Positions 1 to 10,830 of a DNA stretch of 64,000 nt are shown here, piece by piece. The notes below the pieces were generated by a model. The model was given only the letters and a program-made list of their open reading frames with translations, was not told the DNA's origin and made no database searches. Where the stretch lies: NCBI RefSeq assembly GCF_023065955.2, contig NW_026622874.1, positions 6,492,001 to 6,556,000 of the forward strand. The letters are read 5' to 3'. Every line of letters begins with the position of its first letter. Within the stretch, counting starts at the first letter, position 1. Source of the stretch: Ursus arctos (Eukaryota > Chordata > Mammalia > Carnivora > Ursidae). The translations under genes were made by a program, and so were the position numbers.

Positions 1-11
1 CGCTTTTGTGA

Positions 12-12
<1 letters not shown>

Positions 13-67
<55 letters not shown>
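13..67. repeat. (CT)n(CA)n microsatellite
   Basis: An uninterrupted CT run of about 33 bases passes directly into a CA run of about 22 bases. It is a compound dinucleotide microsatellite, probably length-variable between individuals. There is no sign of a gene at this edge of the window. Confidence 0.95.
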
Positions 68-69
<2 letters not shown>

Positions 70-202
70 TTGCTCATACCGTCGAAGATGTATTAGGATA
101 ATCTCATCTTGGTCCTGATTACATTAGTAGCCTGTGCTCTTTCGATCTGTTTGCATGCCTTCTGCACACAGCTTCGTGTTACACTCCCAGTAGAAATACC
201 CA

Positions 203-411
203 GGGCGCCTGCGGGGCTCAGTGAGTTAAGCATTCAACTCTTGATCTCCGCTCAGATCACAGTCCGGGGTCTTGGCTCTGCGCCCAGCACAGGGTCGGCT
301 TGTCCCTCGGCCTCCGCCCCTCCCCACCCTCACGCTCGTGCTTACTCTCTGTCGCTCTCTCTCACTCTCAAATAAATAAATAAAATCTTTAAATACAAAC
401 AAATAATAAAT
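203..411 (+). mobile_element. SINEC (tRNA-Lys SINE), sense
   Basis: The head 'gggcgcctgcggggctcag' starts the copy. The body contains the 'aactcttgatctc' variant and a CT-rich 3' part, and it ends in AAATAAATAAATAAAATCTTTAAA. Divergence from the consensus is visible, so this is an older copy than the bear-type ones further right. Confidence 0.9.
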
Positions 412-829
412 AAGGGAGAGATGCCCTCCCACCAGGCAGGAAAATGGGCGTGAGGCTCAGCACCCCTCCTTTGGGCAGCAAGGCTGGTCGCCTAAGTGTT
501 GGGGCACCTGGTCTATAAGAGGAGAAGCCAGTTCGGACCTGCCTCTGGGGCTGACCTGAAACACTGGAGAATTCTATTGGCAGCTGCAGGATGAGGGACA
601 GCTCAGGCGATTCCCCTTCCCTCTGCTAATCCAGGACCACCAGTGACTTGCCCCCCACCGGTGGTGGCAGGGAACGCCAGACCAGCCCCTCGGGTCCCGG
701 GCTCGGGGTACCCGCAGCGTCAGGATAGTAGGGAAATGATTCAGACCCTTCTGGCCCCTAGGAAACTACCGAAACCCTTCTTCAGAATTCGGTTGGAAAA
801 TAAACCCCTGTTTTAAAATAAATGCCAAC
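412..829. other. Unique intergenic DNA
   Basis: About 420 bases between two SINEs. I see no conserved reading frame, RNA gene or named repeat in it. Confidence 0.6.
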
Positions 830-997
830 ATCTTATTTCATTTTAATTTATTTTTATTTGGCAGAGACAGAGAGCACAAGGAGGCAGAGCGGCAGGCGGA
901 GGGAGAGGAGCCCAACATGGGCTCAATCCCAAAACCCTGGGATCATGACCTGAGCCGAAGGCAGACGCCCAATCGACTGAGCCACCCAGGCACCCCT
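830..997 (-). mobile_element. SINEC, antisense, with target-site duplication
   Basis: T-rich start, GA-rich body, then 'gggatcatgacctgagccgaaggcagacg' and the end 'gccacccaggcacccc', i.e. the reverse complement of a SINEC. An imperfect 12-bp duplication (ataaatgccaac / ataaatggcaac) at 818-829 and 998-1009 defines both ends. Confidence 0.92.
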
Positions 998-1009
998 ATA
1001 AATGGCAAC

Positions 1010-1974
1010 GCTTAAAAATCCAAAAGGACAAGCTATTTCTCAGTGCAGGCGTGTTCTTTGTTGGGTAGCGCATTGCCTGCCCGGCACTCACGGTGGGTGA
1101 GCTTGACTATAGTTGATGATGGTTCTCCCCCAGAGACACTGCAGATGGCCTACTGCAGACCTCTCTCACCCAGCGCTCCCCAGAACAGCCAGCATGGAAG
1201 ATTCTCGATGCTCGCTAACTACAATCCTATTTCAAAACAGTGAAAAGACCCGCAGTCTGCTTTGTTGTTAGAGTTGAGTGATGGTTAGGGAATGAGGGTC
1301 CCATCACACGGCCTTCCATCCACCTGTCTCCCTCTTTTCTCACTCCTCCCTTCCTCTGGCTGTATCTGAGAATGCGTGTGTGTGTGCATGTGTGCGTGCG
1401 TGCATGCTCGTGTGCGTGTGTGCGTGCATGTGTTTATGCCTGGGGCAGGAGCAGGTGGGAAAGGAGAATGCTTTCTGCCCAGCACAGAGGTGGCCTCTGC
1501 GGGCTCCTGCTCCCTCCTCCCGCACCCCAGGAAAGAGGGTCCAGAGAGCACCTGTTGCAGGGGGCAGCAGAGGGAAAAGGGGGGCCCGGTGAGCTGGCCG
1601 AAGTGCAACTCTCCTCCCCGAGGCTCTGCCGTCAGGGTCCACCTCGTCCTGGGCCCCCTGTGTGCAGGGCTAACGCCCTCCTGGGCTGAGAGCTTCTGCA
1701 GTGCTCACCCCTCAGGCGCAGAGAGCAGTCTGGGGGTCTCGAAGCTGCCTGCCTTGTGAACGAAAGCCCACTTAGGGACCACATCCTGCTTTCTTTCCAC
1801 CCCCCACCCCCAAGTCCCACTGGCACCCCAGCTGCCTGAACTGGCCAGCAAGGTTCTCTTCTTGGGGCAGAGGGGTGACCGTGACAGCACCTCTCGCCTC
1901 AGAAACCCCTGCACAGCCCGCGAAGGAGAATTCTCAGAGAAACCTTGGCATCTCCGCTCCGGGGAGGTGCTCTG
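1010..1974. other. Unique intergenic DNA
   Basis: GC-rich single-copy-looking sequence with short unrelated frames on both strands and no recognisable protein domain. It contains the alternating GT/GC tract listed separately. Confidence 0.55.
1373..1433. repeat. Alternating purine-pyrimidine GT/GC/CA tract
   Basis: About 60 bases of TG, TGCG and TGCA steps with almost strict purine-pyrimidine alternation. This is an imperfect (TG)n microsatellite. Such tracts are known as Z-DNA-prone sequence, but nothing here shows that this one is used. Confidence 0.85.
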
Positions 1975-2310
1975 ATTGGCGGCAAAGCTGCTAATTAAAG
2001 CCGCGAGCTGCTGCGGGCGGGGGCTCTCCACGTGCGGGGGTGAGGGCCCGTGTGAGCCCAGCAAAGTGGGTCCGTGCTAGGGGGAGTCTTCAGCGACAGG
2101 CCAAGGAAACAAATGAACCTCCAAAGGCCCCTCTAAAGTCCACACTGAGCTGTTCTGCTGTTTAGAGAAGGGGCTGAGGCCTCACCATGATTGGCTGGCC
2201 AGTTTGCAGACCGGCGGGGGACAGACTCCAGAGCCGGGGCTAACTCTGCTCTCCATCCTGGGTGAGCTTCTGTCTTACATTAATTGGGGGCTAATTAATG
2301 TCTCTGAGGA
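1975..2310. promoter_or_regulatory. Candidate enhancer: TAATTA-type sites and CCAAT boxes
   Basis: A repeat-free block with 'gattggcgg' near 1974, 'gctaattaaagc' near 1990, 'gattggctgg' near 2189 and an inverted pair at 2279-2299 (ATTAATT, 7-base spacer, AATTAAT). TAATTA is the usual homeodomain core and ATTGG is an inverted CCAAT box. Their density in otherwise GC-rich DNA is what suggests a regulatory element. Function is inferred only; conservation would have to be shown by alignment. Confidence 0.3.
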
Positions 2311-2824
2311 GAGGCCTTTAGACTTTCATGTGGATTGAAGGATGGCCCGAGCCGGCAGCAAAAGGCCAGGGGCCGCCCGACTTGGGCCCGCAGCGGCCTT
2401 AACAGGCCTTTCAAGACACTGGCAGCTTCAGGGCCGGTCTTTTGCCCAACAGCCTCGTGAGAGTGACGATGGGAAGCCAGCCCTGCACCTGCCTGGAGTA
2501 CCCGCGCCCAGGTCCGCAGACTCACCCCAGCCTCGGGCCCTGCCGGGCAGGGAGGACATGGCAGAAGGGGACTCAGGGAAGAGAAGGGGCTAGAACTGAG
2601 GAGGGCAAACAGAAACGGGGAGGGAACCATGGAAGGTGTCTCTTGTCAGTTGGCCGGGGGCGGCCCTGCCACACCAAGCCCCCTGAGAACCTTCCCAGGG
2701 CCCCAGGATGTGCACTCCCTCTCTCTCTCCACCTTCCTCAGGCCAGCCCTCCAGGGGGGCCTGTCCCTCCCCGCTCCCAGGCAGAGGCATCTGTGTGGAG
2801 AGTGGGCTCCTGCCCCCTCTTCTG

Positions 2825-2895
2825 GGCGAGTGACCTTGATTGAGTCACGTCCCCTCTCCGGGCATGCTTGGGGGCTTGGGGAAATGAGGACAGAG
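2825..2895 (+). repeat. MIR fragment, sense
   Basis: 'gagtgaccttgattgagtca' followed by a C/T-rich segment and 'ggggaaatgaggac' matches the central MIR core (the 'gtgaccttgggcaagtca' to 'aaaatgagga' stretch of the family). It is strongly degraded. Confidence 0.5.
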
Positions 2896-5589
2896 GGTTC
2901 GGCCCAGACTTCCGGGGACCTCCTTCGTGCCCCACGGGTGCCCATACTGCGCATCAGGCTCCATCTAAACTGTGCAGTCTACACCCCCCTCCCCAGCACG
3001 GCGCCTCGCCAGCCCCCTTCCCTGTTCCTCCAGACCCCTGGCTGGCCTGGCAAGGCCCTTCACCCCTGCTGCTCTTGCTGTGCAGTCTGCTGGGGCTGTC
3101 CACCCAAACCAAGCCCCACTTCGCAGCTCCCCTCGCCTTCTCTGGCTCTTCCTTCAAGCCTGCCTCTGCCGGGTGCGCCCCCCCGCCCCCCACCCCCCCC
3201 CCCACCGCGCGACCGCAGGGCAGGTTCTGCGCATGCGCATGGTAGGCTCCACACCAGGAACCGCAGGAACTTGCCACCTCCACCCTTTAGCACCGCACCT
3301 GCCCCTGGCTGCCTCCCTTTCCTCCAAGAACGCCAGCTCTTCAGAGTCCCCCACCTGCCTCTGGAAGCCTTCCCTGAGCAGCCCGCCCCCCCCCGCTCGG
3401 AGCCCCCTTTGCTCTAAAGCTGGAGCACCAGGGGTCTGTGGACCCGCTTCCCGGCGGGTCCCGGCGCAGCAGTGCCAGGGACGTGGGGACTCGGGGACTC
3501 AGGCGTGCTCACAACGTCACCCCTAGGGCCCAAGCTCCAGACACGGGGGTTCAAAGAAAAGCAAACGCCATGCACACACTTGGCCCAGAGGGGAAAAAAA
3601 ATCTTCTCAAAGCTTCCAGCCCACAGAAATCCGCGAGTCCTTCCGGGTACCACAGATGCTTAGTGACAGCCGAGATCTGTCTTCCAGAAGCAGGAACTGG
3701 GGAGTATTTCTGGCCCAATTAAGCTTTAGTGCTTGACAAGAAGTAAATGCAGCCTCATCTGTCTCCATGCCCAATGTGAGAAACGTACGGGCTCCGCGCA
3801 TCTGGCCGCATCCCCGCCTTCCAGCACGTACTTCCCACCCAGCACCGGGGCGCGCACAGGTCACAGGTGCACGTGCAGACAGGGCCAGGGCGTCTCTAAA
3901 AGGATGTGGTCTGCCGATAGCATCGGCCTCAGGCTGTGTAGAGGAATATCGTTCTACAGATTATCAGTATTAGAAAATCAAGCGATTCTCTCCATGTCCG
4001 AGGTATGAGAACTCTTCCTGCCCCTGTCATCCTGAGCAGCCTCAGGCTTGTAAGTACCAACAGCCCTGCGGGAAATAAGGTAAAAACTTCCAGGCGCGAC
4101 AGGGTTTACACCATCAGTTTTCGCAGGGAGATCAGACTGGAGTTGTGATCTCTGATTGAATGCTGGCTCGGTAGGGAGCTGCGAAGACAGAGTGGGTAGT
4201 CTGTGTAAGAACACACATTTTTGAAATAAAACAGCCCTACTCTATCAGCTCTAATATAAGCGGCTCTCCTTCACAAAGAAACCACAAGCAAACAGCTTGT
4301 CCTCATGGTGAAGAAAGCCTCCGTTGCCCCCTCCTCCAGGCAGGACCCACGCTGCCTTGATCCCTGGAGGTCTGTCCTTGGGATCCAGCTCAGAGAACCC
4401 TGCTGTCACCCCCCCCCGCCCCCCCGCTCAGTGTTGAAAAGCCCCTCTCCAAGGACTGACCACCTTCGAGGAGGGTCAAAGCCCCACTCGGTACCAATCG
4501 CCCATCGCCTTTTTGTGGACCCTGACCCTGGGTGACATAGGTCCTCCTTCCTCTTGGCCTCACAGAGAGTATTAGTTACCGTTAAACTCAGCACTTCCTC
4601 TGCACCAAGTGCATTATAGACTAACATATGGACCTTACAGGTCCCCAGTGAGAAGTGTTATTAGCCTGATATTTCCTCCAAGGCCCCATCACCCTGGCCA
4701 CTCAGGAGCCCCCACTGGCACCCAGGAGCTTCCCTGGGTCCCACAGGCCAGGGGTTAGCGGCCAGCCCTACATGCTGCCCCCAGAACCCCCCTGCAGGGG
4801 AGCCTGGTCGGTGCCGGGTCCCGCCCATGCATACCACTTTTTCATTACTTTGCAATTCTCCTTTGGGCACTGACCTCTCAGGGAGCTGCTGGTCCAAAAG
4901 GGTATTGCCAACAGCCCCGAGCCCTGGGATGATTCACCCCTCGTCACCCAGTCCGCTAGGGAAGCTGCAGCTGGGGGCTCAGCTTCTGCTGGTGCAGAGG
5001 GGAAGGTCCCCAAGGCAGGAAGTAGGCTGGGCCAGCCGTCTCTCCCCAGAAACCCAGGAAACCAGGTAGGGCCACACCCATACATACCCTGAACCCGCTG
5101 CGGGACCCTGGTGAGCCAGGTGGGCTGGAGGAAGGGGCCAGGGCAGGGGTCCGGCTGTGGGTCTACCGGGGCCTGGAAGGGACCAAAAGTTCGGGAAGTC
5201 AAAGCTGGAGAATTAGCTCTGAGTGTGGGTCTGCAGAGTGGGACAAGGCCAGACAGGGAAAGGAGCCTCAAAGACAGAAGCTGGAAGTGTAAGAACAGTT
5301 GGTGAGAGGCTTGAGAGGTGGCTCAGGGCATGGGGAGCTTCACTGGGAGGACTGGCAGTGGGCCGGGTCAGGGTGGGCTCTCAGGGCTCAGGGAAGATCA
5401 AACCCAGGGTCTCCATCCCCACCACCAAAGCAGCACTGAAGGGATCGCGACTGAGATGAGGCTTGGGGCTGCCTCCCTGCTGTCCCGGGAGGCTGAGCGA
5501 GGCCTGGGGAGGCCTAGAGCAACAGGCTGGGGGTCCGTGGGGGCTTTGAGACAAGCACACCTGGACCCATCGGGAGCCACCCCCCTCCC
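2896..5589. other. GC-rich unique intergenic DNA
   Basis: Long, mostly repeat-free GC-rich DNA with many C and G homopolymer runs (for example near 3176-3204 and 4410-4430). Open frames exist on both strands, the longest at 2629-3417. They have proline/serine-rich composition, no domain and no splice context, so I treat them as chance frames. It holds the NRF1-type palindrome described separately. Confidence 0.5.
3228..3239. promoter_or_regulatory. Perfect NRF1-type palindrome
   Basis: TGCGCATGCGCA, a 12-bp perfect palindrome and an exact match to the nuclear respiratory factor 1 consensus core GCGCATGCGC. It sits just 3' of a C-homopolymer tract (3176-3204) in locally CpG-containing DNA. 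NRF1 sites mark many CpG promoters, so this could be a promoter of an unannotated transcript. No TSS evidence is available from sequence alone. Confidence 0.4.
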
Positions 5590-5715
5590 CCGCTCATCTT
5601 CATCACCATGTGACGTGGCAAGTCGCCCTGGTTCCTCCTCTGTAGAATGGGGATAAAAGTTCCTGCCTCACGGAGTTGGTCACAGGGTTGGTCAGAGGAT
5701 TGAGTGAACTCCGTG
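5590..5715 (+). repeat. MIR fragment, sense
   Basis: Contains 'tcctcctctgtagaatgggg' followed by 'ataaaagttcctgcctcacg' and 'ttggtcagaggattgagtga', which follow the MIR core and 3' segment (cctcatctgtaaaatgggg ... gaggattaaatga). Confidence 0.6.
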
Positions 5716-6299
5716 AGCGGCAGCTGACTGCGGAGTGTGCCTTTGCTTGGACGCTTGGTGTCCAACTGTCTGTCTCTGGCTGTACCCACATCCGCGTCCG
5801 TATGCCTGTTATATCTCCACACCTGGGATGCGACCTCTCTACGTCCATATTTTCTCCCTCTCCGTCGGAATCCTCCTCGCGGCCGAGCGCTGAGCTCAGA
5901 CCCCGCCGAGGCGGCCCAGGCAGTAGCTGGAGGGGTACTCGGACACAGGACCTGCCTTTCCGGGTAAAGTAGATGCATCATCACGGCTCCAGACCCAATT
6001 AACTCAGCAGACTTAGGAGAGCTCAGGACAGGCTTGCGAATTAAATCCTGTTCCTGGCTCCAGAGGGCACATGCCCCACTCCCAGGGCTGTGGGGGTGGT
6101 GGGGGGGGGAGGGGAGGCAGACACGGGGCTCCTGCCTTGCTGCCTCTGGCACCCTGGTTATTAGACACCCACCAGGGAATCCCAGCCTTGTTCAACTTCA
6201 CCAGCAGGTTCGGAGCGTGCACAGGAGGCTGGCAATCGAGGCCTGCGACCCCCCCACCCCCCGCCGTCCCTGGAAGGAGCATGAGTCACTTCTTGGGAG
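5716..6299. other. Unique intergenic DNA with a G-run
   Basis: No repeat or gene recognised. A G-rich stretch at 6091-6117 (four or more runs of three or more G on the + strand) fits the G-quadruplex pattern. Confidence 0.5.
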
Positions 6300-6465
6300 G
6301 CAGCAAGGTGCAGCGCAGAGAGATTCGGGCAGACCTGAGCTGGCTCTGGGTCAGCCACTTACCAGCTGTGCGATGCACCTCTCTGAGCCTTCGTTCCTTG
6401 TCTGCACAATGGGGGCGACAAGACCACCTCAGAGGGCTGATGGCAAGATGAAATGAGAGAGTGCC
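6300..6465 (+). repeat. MIR, sense
   Basis: Shows the MIR order: 'cctgagctggctctgggtca', 'gccacttaccagctgtgcg', 'cctctctgagccttcgttcc', 'tgtctgcacaatgggggcga', then 'gatggcaagatgaaatgaga'. This is one of the better preserved MIR copies in the window. Confidence 0.7.
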
Positions 6466-8339
6466 CGCAAAGGGCCAGCTCCACAGAGGCCCCTCCTTTC
6501 CCCTTGCCCAGCTCCTCCAGACGGTCGGCGCTGCCAGCAGACCACGGTGCACCTGCCTTCTGCTCACTCCACCGCAGGGCCACTGAGGGGTCAAGGTCAG
6601 TCCCCGCCCCCGGAAAGGTCCTCGAGGAGGAACAACCTGCTTGAGTTCAAGCCCTGCTGGTGGATGAGACTCCTCTGTGATCCCTGGCCTCCAGGTCTCC
6701 GTGTCCACCTGATGTCACCTCCAGGGTCTTGCTCTGACCCACACTTGAGAATCAATCCCATCCCAGGCTGTCACAGGAGGCCTGACTGTCTGACCTGCTG
6801 GTATTCCAGCTCAGATTCCCGGACACTTGGCTTCTCCCCTTGTCCCTCCCTCCTCCTATATCCCAGTCCCCGAAACTGTATAGCCACAATCTGCCTCAGT
6901 ATCCCCACCTGAACCATGCCCTGGGAATAGGTATCCTACCTTCCCCAACACTCAGTCCCCAAATATCTGGCTAACCCCCGCTCCCAGGGGACGGAGGTCC
7001 CTGAGGTCAACTGCCTGTCAGCCTGGCCCGCTGCCCCCCATGCCTGACTCGGAGAGTCAAGTGTCCCCTACTCTGAGCCCGCCTCTGTTGTCTGCCCCCC
7101 ACCCCCACAGCCAGACCAGACTCAGGCTGGGACACTCCTGAGCAACCTCATCATCGGCCTGGGACCAAAGAAGGCCTAGAAGTGGCCCCGAGAGGGAAAG
7201 GCTCTGGCTTCTGCTAGTCACTGTCATAATGTCCCCAGTGCTGGAGCAGAGGCAGCATTTTATTTCTTACAGGTTCTAACTTCCGGACATGAGACCCCCC
7301 CAAAGACAGGACACCACCAGGAGTGCGGGGAGGGCTCAGCCACTGCTCAGAACCATCAGGAGATGGGGGGATGCCCTGGAACCTCACCCTGAGAACAAGA
7401 GATACAGTCCCCCCGAACAAGACCACAGGTGTTCGTCCTGTCCTCCTCCAAAGACGCCCTGGCAGATGAACGCAAACGCATTCTTTGAAAGTAAACCCGA
7501 AGACTAGGGGAAAATGAGAGGAGATAATTATAGATAAGAGATTTCAACAAAGCTTTAAGAAGACAGAAAGCAGATGGAGGAGGGAAATTGGCAGAGGAGG
7601 CTTGAAGCTAGGGCTTCTGTAAAGGAGCCTCCAGATGAGGAGCAAACCGAGTCGCCCGCAGGAGACCCGGGACTCTCGGGACCTGCGGGCAACAGGTGCA
7701 GAGAGCTGTAGTCACGCATGGGGCTGGGAAGGGGAGGCTCGCGTGGACGTCTGTACCGAGTTGGACCCCAGGTTCCCTCCTCTGTCACACACCGGGCAAG
7801 AAGCCCACAGCCTGGAGAAGCAGAATGATGGCTCTGAACTTGGGGGGGTCCCAGGCAAAGTGAGGGTGGGGGTGAGGTTCAAGACTGCAATCCTAACATG
7901 TCTCAGTGGGCTTCTGGTTCCCGTCTTCTGCACCCTATCCCCAGGCAAGCAGTTACAGGCTTCTCTCGGGTGGTTGAACTACCCGAGAGAGACAGATCTC
8001 TAAAGACTTCTAAAAGATCTCTAAAAACCATCTGGTGGTTTCCAGTATAAAAGCCCGCCAGCCCTCATGCTTCTCCCAAGCATTCAGAGCAGCTGGCTTC
8101 CCAGAGCTTCTCTGAAAGATGGACAGACAGTCAAGGACTAACGGACATTTGAGGAAGGACTCCAACACAAAAAAGAAATAAAAACCAAGGCAGGGCTGGG
8201 ACGGTCCCAGGATCCCAGACCCAGTGCGGGGACCAAGACACGATTTCAAAAAGAATTCTAATGAAAATTCTCAGCGAAGGAAGGGAAACTTTGCCCTCTC
8301 TGAGAAAGGAAATCATCGGGAACGAGACAGAGCTCTCAG
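6466..8339. other. Unique intergenic DNA
   Basis: About 1.9 kb with no confidently named repeat. The right-hand part (from about 8130) becomes A-rich and may already belong to the LINE that follows. Frames here are short and have no domain. Confidence 0.5.
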
Positions 8340-8699
8340 ACAGTAAAAAAAAAAAAAATCATAGTTGAAATAAAAATGCAAGGAAAGGAAATCTGCCAGA
8401 AAAGAAAAGTAAAAGACAAAGAGGAAAACAGGACCAGGGAGAGAAGACCACTCAAGAATCCAAGAGGCAACAAGAAAAACAGATGGGAGGAAATCATGGG
8501 AAAGAGATGTGTGAGAAACAGTCCCAGAACAGCAGGCACGAATTTCTACACTGAACGGGCCAACTGAGGGCTCATTATGACAAATGAGAAAAGACCTGCG
8601 GCGATTTTGAAATTTCAGAACCCCAAAGATAAAGAGAGGACCACGAGGCTTGCAGAGGGCTGAGGCAGGAGCCCGGTGGTTCTCCTCTGTGCTCTGGAG
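8340..8699 (+). mobile_element. HAL1-like / old L1 fragment, left part
   Basis: A-rich sequence with 'gaaatttcagaaccccaaag' and 'ataaagagagga', matching the segment of half-L1 (HAL1)/old L1 elements that reads '...gaaatttcagaacaccaagaacaaagagaa...'. It continues beyond the solo LTR at 9041. The left boundary is uncertain. Confidence 0.5.
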
Positions 8700-9040
8700 C
8701 CAAAACCTGTAACGCCAAGACAGAGTTTGGGTGTAAAGAGGAACAACAGCTTTATTGCTTTGCCAGGCAAAGAAGGCTGCAGCAGGCTTGGCCAAGGCCT
8801 TCCGACCTGCAAGCCCACACAGAGGAAGGCGCTGGGGGTTTATAAGGAAATACACGATCGAGCTCATTTTGACGGGAATGCTGGCAGCCTCCTTCATCAT
8901 GTTTTCAGGGCACAGGGTTCCTGAAACAAACGGCTGAGAAGGGAGGAGGTGAGGTTTGCAGAAGAGAGGGAAAAGGCTACTTAGCCTAAAATTGAGCCTC
9001 GCTGAAGCATTAAAGCAGCCGATTTGATTTTTGTTCAACT
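8700..9040 (-). mobile_element. Solo LTR of an endogenous retrovirus (class I-like), antisense
   Basis: Read on the minus strand it has LTR architecture: a TATA-like 'cttataaacccc' near 8840, then a polyadenylation signal AATAAA near 8750, about 85 bases downstream, followed by a T/C-rich stretch. It interrupts the HAL1-like LINE, whose sequence resumes on the right. No gag, pol or env reading frame is present, so this is a recombined solo LTR. The precise ends and the target-site duplication are not clear to me, and the family name is not assigned. Confidence 0.5.
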
Positions 9041-9845
9041 TATGCTTTTAAGCAGTTCCAGCAGTGCTGGAAGCCAGGAGACAAGGAACAACGGCTTCAA
9101 CACTCCAGCATGGGGCAGGGAGGAGGCGGGGGAGGGGGGATGGGGTTCAACCTGGAATTCTATATTCGGCCACTATCAATAAGCATGAGGGTAGATAAAG
9201 ACATTTTCCAGGTATAAATGGACTCAAACAAATTGACCTCCCTTGCACCCTGCCTTCAGAACCTCCTGGAGGATGTGCTCCAGCAAAACTAGGCCTGTAA
9301 GCCAAGGAAGGAAGTGAGGATAGGGAGACAGCAGAGCTGGGGGTGAGCAGAGCAGTGGCAGCTGGGCAGCAGACCTCGTGAGCGTGCAGCGCAGTCTGGA
9401 GTGGAGGGAGGGAGACCACCGGAGAGAATGGGATCCATACACCACTCGGTGAGTCTTACCATTCAGAAATAAGATCTTGAGAGCTGAAGGAGCCCCTGGG
9501 GGACAAATAAGGCAAGGTACATTAGGCAACTCAGTAAATTTTTAGCTAAGATAATTATTAATCCTGAGATAAAAAGGAAATATAATCACAACATACTGCT
9601 TGCTCTGCCATAAACATACTTGCACCGTCATAATAATTAAACACTGACTGCTGATATTAACTAGGAGTACTGAAGCCACTATCCCGGGAGGGTAGGAGGA
9701 CAGAAGGGGGGAGGGGAACAAATCCTTGTCTGGCAACCCAGCACCTCCAGAAATAATTCCTAACTTTGATAAATCAAGAAAAGCAATATAAACATGTTGC
9801 TGAGAAATACAGAGGTGAATACCAGAAGAAATAGCTCCAAGCATG
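9041..9845 (+). mobile_element. HAL1-like / old L1 fragment, right part
   Basis: Resumes the interrupted LINE: 'caacctggaattctatattc', 'catgagggtagataaagaca', 'cctcccttgcaccctgcctt' and 'ctggaggatgtgctccagca' follow in the order seen in HAL1/L1M elements ('aacctagaattctatacccagc...gaggatgtgctcc'). Multiple stops show that it is not coding. Confidence 0.65.
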
Positions 9846-9847
9846 TG

Positions 9848-10355
9848 TTATTAGTTTCCCATTACTACATGGTGAATGACCACAAACTTCACAGCTTAAA
9901 ACCACAGATATTCGTGATCTCGCAGTTTCCCTGGGTCAGGAGGCTGGCATAGAGCCTCTGTAAGTTCATCAGGCTCCAATCAAAGCATCGTCTGGGCTGC
10001 ATTCTCATCTGAAAGCTCAACCTAGGAAGAATTCTCTTCCAAACTCATTCAGGTTGTCCGCAGAAGCATATCTTGGTGGTTGCATGACTCAGAGCCCCAG
10101 CTTTTTGCTGCTGTCAGTCCTACAGGCTATGGAAAGTCCCCAGAAGCCACCACGGTTCCTTGCCATGTGGGCTTCTCCATCATGGCCACTGCCTTTGTCA
10201 AGGCCGCAGGAGAGCCTTTTGCTCTAGTCCACTATGATGGGACCTCCCACAACGGTAAACATGGCGGCAGCAACCATCACCTTTGCCACGCTCAAGGGGT
10301 GTGAATGCCAGGAGGCCGGAATCATTGGGACCACCCCACATTCTGTCCACCACCA
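9848..10355 (-). mobile_element. MLT1-type MaLR LTR, antisense
   Basis: Starts 'tgttattagtttcccattac', passes 'accacaaacttcacagctta', 'ggctgcattctcatctgaaa' and 'ttccttgccatgtgggcttc', and ends 'gtgtgaatgccaggaggccg' with 'attctgtccaccac'. This is the antisense order of an MLT1 (ERVL-MaLR) LTR. It is an ancient, non-coding retroviral LTR remnant. Confidence 0.75.
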
Positions 10356-10374
10356 AGAAGTGATTACTATTTTA

Positions 10375-10830
10375 TTTTTTGATAAATGAGTAATCTGAAA
10401 TACTTAAAGAGTATTAATGACCCCCTTCCACCCATTTCCGAGCCAACCAACCAGCTCTCTACCCTGGGAGGCAACAAATATAATCCGTTTCTCTTATAAC
10501 CTAACACACGAGTCTGCGTATATCACAGAGGTCCACATACTCCTCGCCGCTCACTCCCTCAGCCCCCTGCCCACATTTGACGTGGTCAGCCACGACTTCC
10601 CCGAGACCCATGTGCGTCTCTTTTCTATACCTGGTAGCATGCCATGCAAATGCACCCAACCCTCACCTTTTGCACTTAATATATCCTGAGATCATTTTAT
10701 ATTTGTACATAAAGAACTTCTTCATTGTTTTGCTGGGGCTACACAGCATGCATTGACCATGTGACGGACAGTCAGCTCGTTTCCAACCCTCTCCTGCGGC
10801 GAACAAAGCTGCTGTGAAAAATATCTCCAG
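10375..10830 (-). mobile_element. L1 3' end (L1M type), antisense
   Basis: Contains 'cttttgcacttaatatatcc', 'gagatcattttatatttgta', 'cataaagaacttcttcattg' and 'aaagctgctgtgaaaa', which parallel the reverse complement of the L1M 3' UTR and ORF2 end. No coding capacity remains. Confidence 0.65.

Noticed and set aside
2629..3417. 262-codon plus-strand frame
   Set aside because: Pro/Ser-rich product driven by C-runs, no domain, overlapping frames on both strands, no splice or promoter structure.
8313..9038. 241-codon minus-strand frame
   Set aside because: It runs through a poly-T stretch, a LINE fragment and a solo LTR. The product has no viral or cellular domain, so it is a chance frame in repeats.
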